A stretch of DNA of 64,000 bases, taken from positions 62,001-126,000 of the forward strand of contig NZ_FIZY01000008.1 in NCBI RefSeq assembly GCF_900060185.1, given 5' to 3'. A program made the position numbers and the translations under genes. The notes below the pieces were generated by a model that was not told the DNA's origin, did not search any database, and was given only the letters and a program-made list of their open reading frames with translations. Shown one piece after another: positions 29,601-41,600 of the stretch (the stretch's first letter is position 1; each line of letters opens with the position of its first letter). The DNA comes from Grimontia marina (GTDB taxonomy: Bacteria > Pseudomonadota > Gammaproteobacteria > Enterobacterales > Vibrionaceae).

Positions 29601-32600
29601 GCCAAGTATCACCTGAAAAAAACCTTACGACTTTCCTCTCGGAAGTTAAGCGGCAATGCGTGAGCAGTTTTGCTAATCAGACAATGCCATTTGAGCGCCT
29701 CGTGGAGTTGTTGCAACCCGAGCGAGATCTTTCCTCAAGTCCGTTATTTCAAGTCATGTTCGCGCTTCAAAACTCACCAGTAGATGCCGTTCACATTGAC
29801 AACTTGACGATGCGTGCTTTACCGCCTTTAAAGCAAACGAGTCAGTATGATCTTACGCTGAATTTGTTTGAATCAGGCGATACCATTTCTGGTGCATTTG
29901 AATACTGCAGTGATCTGTTCGATGAAGTCTCTATCGCTGCATTCTCAACCTTATATGTCGACATTGTCAGCCAAATGGTTGAACAGACTGACTCGACCAT
30001 CGAAAGCCTGCTCGGGTGGAAAGACGTTGAACGGAAGTCTGAAAACTCGAAACTAACAGGTGCTAAACCAGAAAGCTGGAGCACAGCTGTACTGAAAGCC
30101 TTTGCCGACAATCCTGATGCAATTGCCTTTGAATACGCTGACCGCAAAGTGACATATCAAGAGTTTGTTGAGCAAGCTTCTCGTGTCGCGCATGACCTGC
30201 AAAGAGAAAACACCGATGTATCTCTGACGGCCGTCATCGGCAAAACGCCTGAGGATGTGGCGACTGGTGCGCTGGCAATTAGCATCGCCGGTGGAAGCAT
30301 GCTGGCTTTAGATGGCAAAGAGTCAACAACCTATTTGCGCAATCTTCTCAAGACATCTGGCGCAACGGCTGTCCTGTCAAATACCTCGTTAAGCCTGTTC
30401 GAGCAATTACCATCACACGCGCTGTATTCAGGGGAAGGTGCCGACGTTGAGATTCTGACCAATAGCAAAGCACTCACCTTTGAAATCAGCCTCTGGGACA
30501 GCCGTACTGGTGAGATCCAAACGGTCAACCAGCAAGCATTCAGTCACTGGCTTGGACAACTAAAATCCTCGGCCACGGTTTTGACCGGACAGCCATGGAT
30601 CGCCGCAAAACACGACAACCTTGATCAGCTTATTCTGGATGGGCTTTATCCCGTTTCGCAGGGGGCAACTGTCGTTTTTTCAGACACACCAGCCTCTTTG
30701 CCTCCTTTGGCATTAACGGATGCAATTAAAGGAGCGTTGGCCTCAAAGCTTCCTGCGTACATGGTACCGACGGATCTTGTCGTACTTGATTCGCTGCCTA
30801 CCACGCCAAACGGAAAGATAGATAGAAAAGCACTACCCGACATGCGCGAGGCGATGAAAAAAACCAACATGTCTTTGTCACTTTCGCCCTCTATAGCACG
30901 TTGGCATGAATTGCTGCAACACGCACCTATGCTGCACAGCTTGCCGCTAAGTGCTACACGAAGCAGTAACAGTTACGTCCCATCGCGACTGCCCTCAAAG
31001 CTGTCAAAAGACAGCATCGAACAACTGCACAAACTGGCCAATAGCCATGACGTAGATATGAACTGGCTTTTGCTGGCAATACAGGCAGCAACCATTGCAT
31101 ATCGCGGCTATGAAACCTCCTTGGTGATTGAAGCGACCAAGGATGGCGAAAGCAAGCCGCTGGCTTTCAGCGTTGAGCCTAAGTGCTCGCTTATTGAGTT
31201 GGCCACTGAACTGGCAACGACATGGCATGCACTTCCAGAATGGGACAGCGAACAATACTGTGAAGAATTATCTCTTGGTAATAAAGCACACCATCCTGTC
31301 TATCAAATCGGATTTGGCGATCAGAAAAGCCGTCAAACACTCGATCTGACGCTAGTAGCATCAGACGATGAGGTCACGTGGATCTTTAACCACGCGATTT
31401 TAGACGTGCCGTCTGTTAACGATTTGGATTCAACGTTTGTCCAACTTGCATCCCAATTGCTGTTAAAGCCCACGCAGCCAACCTCCGCATACACGCTTAT
31501 TGACCCTCTTGGCTTGGAAGCGGTTCAGGCGTGGAATGCACAAACACCTGCAGCATTTATCGGCGGAGATTTACTTTCTCTGTTTAACCGTTCTTTGCAT
31601 CAATTTGGTGGAAATACAGCATCTCGCTTTATCTCTGAACACGGTCAGGCGAGTGAGCTTAGTTATTCAGACCTCGACTTGCGTTCGACGACTGTTGCTA
31701 AATGTTTGATTGAATCGGGCGTTAAAAAAGGAGATCTCGTTGGTCTGTATTTGTCCCATTCAGAACAGTTGATCATTGCCCTTCTCGGCGTTTTGAAAGC
31801 GGGAGCTGCGTATGTTCCTCTAGACCCGTCGCATCCCGTTAGTCGAAATGCCTTAATTCTGGAAGATGCCTCATGCAAATGGACACTCACAAATACCGCT
31901 TTGCAAGAAGCATTATCCGCTTCTGAAACGCTCACTATTTGTATTGATTCGCTTCCAGCCGTTGATGAATCAACGACCTTGCCAACCGTATCTCACGAAG
32001 ATCTCGCCTATGTTATTTACACATCAGGTTCTACGGGTAAACCTAAAGGGGTAATGATCAGCCATGGTGCTGCCTTTAACTTCATTAAAGGGATGCATCA
32101 ACAGTTGCCAGTTTCACAGCGCAACAACTGGCTATGGGTGACCACCGTCAGCTTTGATATTGCCTTGTATGAATGGCTGGGATGCTTAAGCCTTGGTCAT
32201 TGCTGTGTGATTCCGAGCAGCGAGGTGATCGCAGATACCCAGCGCTTAAACGCGCTGATCAAGGACGAAGACATTGGCCTTATTCAAACAACACCTTCAA
32301 GGTGGAAGCTTCTTCTTGATAATGGCTTTGAAGGACAAACTAGCCTGCTCGCGCTCTGTGGTGGCGAAGCTCTGCCTAATGACACCAAGTCTCGCCTCAT
32401 CCCGCAAGTGCAGGCACTATGGAATTGTTATGGCCCTACCGAAGCCACGGTGTGGTCACTCCTTTCAAAATGCGAACTTGAAGAAGACGTCACCCTGGGA
32501 AGAAACTTACCAGGTTATCAGCATTTTGTGCTTTCCTCGGCAGGACAAATGCTACCTAAGGGCGCGGTGGGTGAACTATGTATTGGCGGTGCGAGTCTGG

Positions 32601-35600
32601 CTGAAGGTTACTTTCAGCGAGAGGAACTCACCGCCAAGCAGTTCGTCAATACGGAAGCTGGCTTTGTCTACCGCACAGGCGATCTCGCCCTATTGAATCA
32701 AGATGACACCATCTCATACAAAGGCCGCATTGATGACCAAGTGAAATTGCGAGGGCATCGCATAGAGTTAGGTGAAATCGCCAGTCACATTAAAGGACAC
32801 GATAACGTCGAAGATGCGGTTGTTATCGCACGTAATAACGTTTTGGTTGCTTACATCGTATCAGCAGGTGAACGCGATGATGCCCTTCCTCTTCAAAAGG
32901 CGGTTTCTGATTCAGAAAACGGCTGGATTCATCTTAGTGATAACCAAGCTCAAAACATTGACGTAAACCAAAACCATGATGCGTCTTTCTTGGTCACAGG
33001 TGGACTCATACAGTCCGACTCCGTCTGCAATCTTCCCTTGCGTGACACTGCCGTCCTGCTTAATAGTACTTTAGCGGGAACGTTTAGTGGTGGCATCTAC
33101 AGATTGAATGAAGCTGATTTAGCGTGGCCTCACATGCCTCTTGGGCAATCTCTGATGACCCATCAGGTTAACAGGTCACCCCAAGGTGTGAATCGCATTC
33201 GTGTGGGATCGCAATCAGAAAACGTTGTCTTAGTGAAAGGATGCGATAATCGCCCTGTATACTCTCAGCCTTACGCACCCTCATTACAAAAGCAACTCGA
33301 CCAAACCAAAGCGTTCCTCGAGCAAAGAGAAGACATCACGTCAGCACTGGTTTGCGTCAATGGACAGAATCAAATCATCGCTTTTGTTGCAGGCTCCGAC
33401 GGACACCTGTCTATCGATGAACTCAAAACATATCTCTTTAACTCGGTCAGTCGACAAGCCTTCCCTCACCATATTTATTGTGTCGAACCAACGGAGCTCG
33501 AACTTCATCGAAATCATCCTCTCGACTTAATCGAAAAGGTGATGACCAACCGACCACTGAGTGACGTTGAAACCAAATTAAAAGCAATTTGGTTAAGTGT
33601 TCTGGATGTTCAAGACATAAGCCTTTCAGACAACTTCTTTGCGATAGGTGGTCATTCTCTTCTCGCCGCCAAAGTCATATCGCGTATTACCGACGAATTA
33701 GGCGTTTCTACCCCTCTGAAAACGCTTTTTACTCACCCTACACTCGCGCAACTTGCTGACGCTATCGAGAGCTCTTCTAGGCTGCAAGGTGATACAGAAA
33801 CACGCATTACAGCAGTAGCACGAGACAAAAAATTACCACTCTCTCTCACCCAGCAAAGACTGTGGCTCATCGAGCAAATTGGCGACCGCTCGGCAGGTTA
33901 CAACGTATATGATGGGTACCGATTGGCGGGCTCACTAAGTGAAACCTTACTGAAAAAGGTCATCTCTGGCGTCATTGCCAAACATGAAGTGTTCAGAAGC
34001 CGATTCCCAACGCAAGATGGTCAGCCATATCTTGTCATTGACGAGGTCCGTGGCTTTGACCTCCCTTCAGAAGAATGTAACGACGAGACGCTCAACGCGC
34101 TGCTCGAAAAGGATGCTCTAGCACCGTTTGATCTGGAGAATGGACCACTCTTCCGGATACGTTTATTTAAACTGGCCGATGACCACCATGTTCTTTGGAT
34201 CAACATGCACCACATCATTACTGATTTGTGGTCTGTTGGCTTATTGATGGAAGAAATCATCAATGCATATAAAACCGAACTTGCGGGAGAAACTGCCGAC
34301 CTCTCCCCTCCGGCTCTCCAATACGCTGACTATGCCGTGTGGCAGCATGAACATATTTCTTCAGATACGTTTAGCCGTGAAGTTCGCTACTGGCAGCATC
34401 AGTTGGAAGCACTGCCACCGTTGCTCGAGTTGCCTACGGATCACCCAAGACCTGTCGTGCAACAATTTAACGGTGAAAAGATAACCGTCCGTCTCTCCCC
34501 GACGTTAACTGAAAAAGTAAAAGCACTCTGTGAAAGCCAAGAAACCACGCTGTTTAATCTGCTGCTTGCCACCTATCAGATCCTGCTTTCACGATATGCT
34601 GGTAGTGATGACATTGCCGTCGCTTCACCGAGTGCGGGACGCGTGCATCACGATGTCGAGTCAATGCTTGGCTTTTTCATCAATACTCTCATCCTTCGCT
34701 CCAACGTGGATGCATCACTGTCATTCAATGACTTTCTAAAACACGTCAGTCACACAGCGGCTGATGCCCAAACCCATCAAAGCGTTCCCTTTGAGCATTT
34801 GGTCGAAGTTCTGCAACCAGAAAGAAATACCAGCCACCAGCCTTTGGCACAGGTGTCGATGGCACTGCAAAACGCGGTTTCCAACAGTCTTTCGCTCAAT
34901 CACCTTGCGCTTCCGAATCTTTCGCTTTCCCCGATTGAAATTGACGCCAGCGTGACGAAATTTGACCTGACCTTATGGTTATCGGACCAAGATCAAGCCT
35001 TAACGGCGGTTTGGGAATACAACACCAGCTTGTTCACTCGTGAAAGTATCGAAGAAATGGCAAGCCACTTCGAAATGTTGCTTGAGTCGGTAGTATCAAA
35101 TCCAGCTAGCGTGATCAGTGAGTTGTCGTGGCTGACAAAACAAGAATGGCAGCACTTAGTGCATGACTGGAACCAAACCTCTGAAGACTACGATCGCAAC
35201 ATGACGTTGCATGGCTACTTCGAGACCCAAGTTGCGCTTCGTCCTGAAGCAACCGCGTTGGTTGAACAAGGAGGGCGTGAAGTCAGTTACAAGGCACTCA
35301 ATGAGGCTGCAAACCAGTTAGCACATCAATTGCGCGAAAACGGTATCACCCGAGGCTCACTGGTGCCAGTTTGCTTAGAACGAAGTGCAGACATGGTTGC
35401 GGCTGTCATGGGGATAGTTAAAGCAGGTGCAACCTATGTGCCGATTGAGATTGGCTCCCCAGCGTCACGAGTCAGAAACATTCTTGCGCAGGTCGACAAA
35501 GCCAATCGCCAAACGTCGATGGTGACTTGCCAATCCCAGCTTAATAGCTTTAGGCATGCGAAGTGGTTAGACGGAAACATAGACCGTTTTATCGTAATGG

Positions 35601-38600
35601 ATGCCCTCAGTCGCCGTTTACCTGCAGAGTCAGATAACTTTACTGAAACGCAAGCAATGTTCGATCATATTGCGGAAAGTGCGACTGATGAAATCACTGC
35701 AGGCGGCTTCACAAGTATCTACACAGGCCGTTGTTTCAAGCAACACCAAGTCGACCGATATCGTGATCATGTAGTTGGCCTGTGCGCCCCCTCTTTGAAT
35801 AAAGAAGCACATGTGCTCGAATTGGGTTGCGGCTCAGGTTTAATCGCCTTTGAAATTGCCCCTCTTGTTGAACGTTACTACGCTATCGACCCGTCTGAAG
35901 TGACGCTTGAAGCAAATCGAGCTAAACAATCAGATATGCTGCCTGGTCTTTCGTTCCAGCAAGGGTTTGCTCATGAAGAGCTCGATATCCCACCGGAAAG
36001 TCTCGATCTCATTTTGTTGGCGAGTACCGCGCAATTCTTCCCAGGGTATTGCTACACAGAGTCTGTGATAGCTAGTCTCGTCACGCTCCTCAAACCTTCA
36101 GGAAAGATTGTCTTCTGTGATCTGCCTGATTTGGGACAAAAAAACGCACTGGAAGCATCGCTTGTCACTCACCATGACACAGATCCGGAAAACACAAACG
36201 CCGCCTGGCAACAAGATTTAGAAAAACCGCTCTACTTTCACCGAGCATTTTTTGAAGAACTTACAGCGACAATTGGGTCCCTCTCTCAGCCTGTTTTCAC
36301 CTCCAGAGAAAACGACTTCGACGACGAACTGCAATACCGCTTCGACGTGGTGATACAAAAAGGCACAGAATCAACGACAGACACCCCGTTGGTAACAACG
36401 AAGTGGCATCAACAGCAACAACCTTCAGACAATCTTGATGTGACAGTGCTGCCGAGCGACTCGTCTTATATCATTTTCACATCAGGAACGACGGGTACGC
36501 CAAAAGGCGTAGAGATGCAGCACCAAGCTGTTTTCAACACCCTGAATTGGGTTAACAAAACACAGAATGTAGGCCCAAGTGACCGACTTCTGTTTGTGAC
36601 ATCACTGTCTTTTGATCTCTCCGTTTACGATATCTTCGGCATGTTGGGTGCCGGGGGGAGCGTCCGGATCGCCTCCAATGATGAGTGCAAAGACCCGGAA
36701 CAACTGGCGAACATTCTGCTGCACGAACCCATCACATTCTGGGATTCCTCTCCAGCATATATGAAACAACTCATGCCGTTGATGGAAGGGCTGCTTAGCC
36801 AGCCAAACACTGATAATACAAAGCTACGCAAAGTTTTCTTCAGTGGAGACTGGATTGGCTTGGCCCTGCCTCAACACGTGAAGCAGTATTTCCCGAATGC
36901 CAAAGTGCTCGGTCTGGGCGGGGCGACCGAAGCTGCCATATGGTCGAACTTCTATCCAATCGATCAAATACAGGCATCTTGGACAAGTATTCCGTACGGA
37001 AGACCTATTTCAAACGCTCAGTATTATGTCCTTGATAGCACACTGTCACCCTGCCCAGTCGGGGTGCCTGGTGACCTATATATCGCGGGTGATTGTCTGG
37101 CGAAGGGCTACTACGGTGATCAAGAAATGACCGGGAAGAAGTTCATTCGAAACCCTCTTCCAGGAACGCCTAGCCCCCGACTATATCATACGGGGGATCG
37201 CGCACGCTGGATGCGTTCAGAATCCGGCGTCCTTGAATTTCTTGGCCGTCAGGATTTTCAGGTCAAACTGAGAGGTTTCCGTATCGAATTGGGTGAAGTT
37301 GAAGCAAAACTGCTCGCCAACGATGCCATTGAAGAAGTGTTTGTCCACCTTCATCGAGACCCTGAAGGCAATGAAGCGTCTGATTGCCTCGTCGCTTACT
37401 ATATTTGCGCCGATCATGCGTCCGCCTCCTCGGACACACTACGCTACTTCTTAGCTGAGCATTTACCCGAATACATGATTCCTACCCACTATGTGGAAAT
37501 GGAAGCATTCCCTGTCACGTCTAACGGTAAACTTGACAGATCAGCGTTACCAGAACCACAGTCAAGTCGTGACGAAACCGCAGATATCGTGTTGCCTGAG
37601 ACAGCACACGAATCAGCATTGTTGGCTCTGTGGCAGGCAGAGTTTAGTCGCTCTAACATCGGTACCACCGACGATTTCTTCCATATTGGTGGCAACAGTA
37701 TCAGTGCGGTGAGACTCATTGGAGCTATTCAAAAGAATTTAGGCGTGACAGTGCCACTTCGCGCTATCTTCGAACATCGCTCAATCAAAGCAATGGGTTC
37801 CATGCTGAGCGAACTGTCAGAAGCACCAGAACAAGCTGATACGCTCGCGTTAATTGGCGATCCTGCACGCACTCACGCTCCTCTGACGCCTGCACAAGCT
37901 GGTCTGTTTTTCATTGACCAATTTGAGAAAGGTTCATCGGCTTACCATATTCCTACACTGGTAAAACTTACACCTTCTGCCAATATCAACATGCTCCAAC
38001 GCGCGTTGGAACGCGTAGTCGAGAGACATGCAATCCTTCGAACACGCTTCACGTTGAGCGAAACCCAAGAGCCCGTGCAGAGAATTACTGACTCGGTCCC
38101 TGCACTCACTGTTCACCATACTGATGAGGCTCACACCCTCTCTCAGGTGATTCATCAACTGACAGAAGCTGACTTTGACCTCACAGAAGAAAACCCTGTG
38201 AGATTAGCCTTAGTCAAAGACAACGATGACACTTACCTGCTGATGGTATTTCACCACATTGCCTTTGACGGTTGGTCAGCAGATATCTTCCTTAAAGATT
38301 TGGCGACAGCTTACACCAAGCTAAAAGATGGTCATGACTCGGCACTACCGCAACTGCAAGCAAGCTTTGCGGACTATGCCGCGTGGAATAAAGCTGTACT
38401 CGAAAATGGCAGAATGCAGGCATTGGAAGATTATTGGATTCCACAGCTTACGGGATACCAGAATCTTGAACTCAGCACTGACTATGCTCGCCCTACCGTC
38501 TTTGACTATCACGGCAACGAATCAGCTTTCGCACTGAGCGAAAAAGACTCAGTTGCGCTTCGCCAACTTGCAGAAGCGCACAGCGTAACCCTCAACACAA

Positions 38601-41600
38601 TCATGATCTCGGCCTTTTATGTCGCACTTGCGAAGCTATCCGGACAACATGACATAGTGATTGGTACGCCATCTGACAATAGGAATAATGGCGACACTCA
38701 AGAGATTATTGGTCTGTTTATCAATGCATTACCGATAAGGTTCAATGCAAACGAAGCCATGACTTTGGCCTCACTATTCAATCAAACAAACGCCACAATG
38801 CTTGATGCGAAAACCCATCAAGACATGCCATTTGAAGCACTTACCCAATGTTTGGATGTCACCAGAGACACATCAAGACACCCGATATTCCAGGTAATGT
38901 TCAGCGTCCAGTCATTTGCCGGGAATGAGCAGGCACGAGAAGATCTTCCGTTTGAAGCCCCGCCAAATGAGATAGGCTCTCTTTTCCCGCAACGCGCGAA
39001 GTTTGATTTGAACGTGTTCATTGATGACAGTGCTCGTGCGCTGAGTGGCGAGTTGGTGGGCGCATCCGCACTCTTTTCGAAAGCAACCTTGGCGCGAATC
39101 GTGCACATGTATCGCCATGTACTGACTCATTGCATAGCCGCACCACAGCAAACGATCGCAGAAATTGGCTCTCTGACGAAAGAAGATCATCAATGGCTAT
39201 CATCCAGCGCAGCGGGGGCGGCCACTTCTCGAGACAACACGGAGTCAGTGATTAGCTTGTTTGAGAAACAATGCCTTCTCACACCAGATGCCGTGGCCTT
39301 GTATGAAGATAACCAGCACGTGACATATCGTGATCTCAATGTTCGTGTGAATCAGCTGAGTCACTTATTGGTTCAGAATGGCATCACACCGGGCGACCGG
39401 GTCGGCATCTACCTCTCTCGTAGCGTGGTGAGCACCGCCGCAATACTTGCAACACTAAAATCCGGCGCAACCTATGTTCCACTGGATCCTAGTTACCCTG
39501 AAAGCCGACTCGCTTTCATGGTCGAAGATGCGCAAGTTTCAGCGATGTTCGTAGCGTCTTCTCTGCCTCGTTTAACGGCAAACGAAAACGTCACACACAT
39601 CAGTATTGATCGCATTGATTTTCGCACTCTGCCAACCCACTCGGTCGACTTAAGCGACTATTCGACACCCCTCTATGTGCTTTACACATCTGGCTCAACA
39701 GGCAAGCCCAAAGGGGTAATCGGAACACAACAGGGATTGATAAATCGACTTTACTGGATGTGGGAGCAATACCCATTTGCAGAGAATGAAGTCAATTGCC
39801 ATAAAACATCACTCAACTTTGTTGACCACGCGTGGGAGCTTTTTGGTGCCCTGTTGAAAGGTGTACCAACACTCATCATACACGGCCGGGACAGCAAGGA
39901 TTTATTGACGATGGCAACAAAAATTGCCCAACACAAGGTAACAAGACTTGTCGTGGTGCCCTCGTTACTCGATGCAATACTCAGCTTACCGGAACACAGA
40001 AGCGCTGACTTTAACAGCATTCAGTGCTGGACTAGCAGCGGCGAAGTATTGCAGGCAAAGACAGTGAATGCGTTCTATCAACGTTACCCCCTGTCTACGC
40101 TACTCAATATCTATGGGTCTTCTGAAGTGGCTGCGGATGTAACCTGTTTCGATACCCGCGAATTAATAGGGTTTGATGGACAAGTAACCGCGGTGCCAAT
40201 TGGTAAGCCGATTACCAATGTTTCACTCATTGTCGCAGACTCCCAAGGAACCCCTTCTCCTGTCGGTACCGTTGGAGAACTCTACATCGCTGGCTCTTGC
40301 CTTGCGCAAGGCTATACCCAGTCAGCGGCTACGGATGAGCGCTTCGTGACTCTGGATTGTCACCAAGATCGTTTGTTTAAAACGGGCGATCTCGTTAAGT
40401 GGAATATCCATGGTTCTTTGGAGTTTGTAGGCCGGACCGACTTCCAGATAAAAATTCGCGGTCACCGAATTGATATCGCCGATGTTGAATCCAATCTTCT
40501 TGCTATCGACGGAGTTGCTCGAAGCATTGTGACCAGCTCAGAAATTGGAGGAGACACGTCCTTAGTCGCTTACATCGTGCCAACGTCAGGCGGCGATGTC
40601 ACACCCACAGACATCGACACACTGTTACGTGCACGACTACCTGACTACATGGTCCCGAACTTCATCGAAATCTTGGATGCAATGCCACTGACGCCAAACG
40701 GAAAAATTGATCGAACCGCTCTCCCTCTCCCGAGCACTCGCTCTTCTGTGATAAGTCAACAAGCAGAGGCACCGCGCACGGATGTTGAACATAAAATAGC
40801 GTCCATCTGGAAAAACATGTTTGCCACTGAAGAGGTCTGTATTAATCAGAGCTTTTTTGCAGCCGGCGGGAACTCGATTTCAGCGGTCAAGCTCGTCGCG
40901 ATGATTGAGCAAAACCTTGAGATGACGGTGAGCTTGCAAACGCTGTTTACTAACCCGACCATCAAAGGCATAGCAGCGTCAGTTTCAGAGAACAGAACAC
41001 AAGCGATTCCGGTTGTTGATACCGAGCGCGCGCCACTTTCATTTGCTCAAGAAAGGCTGCTATTTATTGAGCGTCTTGAACAAGGCACGGATGCATATCA
41101 CCTGCCCACCTTACTGGCCTTGGCACCATCCGTTGATGTTTCTGTTCTAAGCGACGCAATCACTCATGTGGTTGAAAGGCATCAGATTCTTCGAACTGTC
41201 ATTTCCTCGGATGCCGCAGGAAAGGACTATCAGCGCAGTATCTCTAAACCTTCTTTAATGACAGAGATAAACGCGAGAGATGACGAAGATATTCAAGAAT
41301 TGGTGGCAACGTTTATTGAAAAGCCGTTTGATTTCGAGCACGAGTGTCCACTTCGAATCGCATTTGTCCGTCAGGCAAACCAAAATTATGTGCTGTTTGT
41401 TTTCCACCACATCGCTGTAGATGGTTGGTCGACCGATATCTTTATGTCGGAGATTTCGTCAGCCTATGACGCGTTGTTAATTGGTGAGTTTCCGACGTTA
41501 CCTTCACTTGATATTCAGTATGCTGACTATGCAGCATGGCAAAGGAGCACGATGGATGCGTCTGCCATTGACGAACAAGTCTCGTACTGGAAAGGTCAGG

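Noticed and set aside
30085-30850. Sequencing frameshift as the cause of the short A domain in the megasynthase
   Set aside because: The frame is open on both sides and the bases that would encode motifs A5-A8 are physically missing, so no frame change could restore them.
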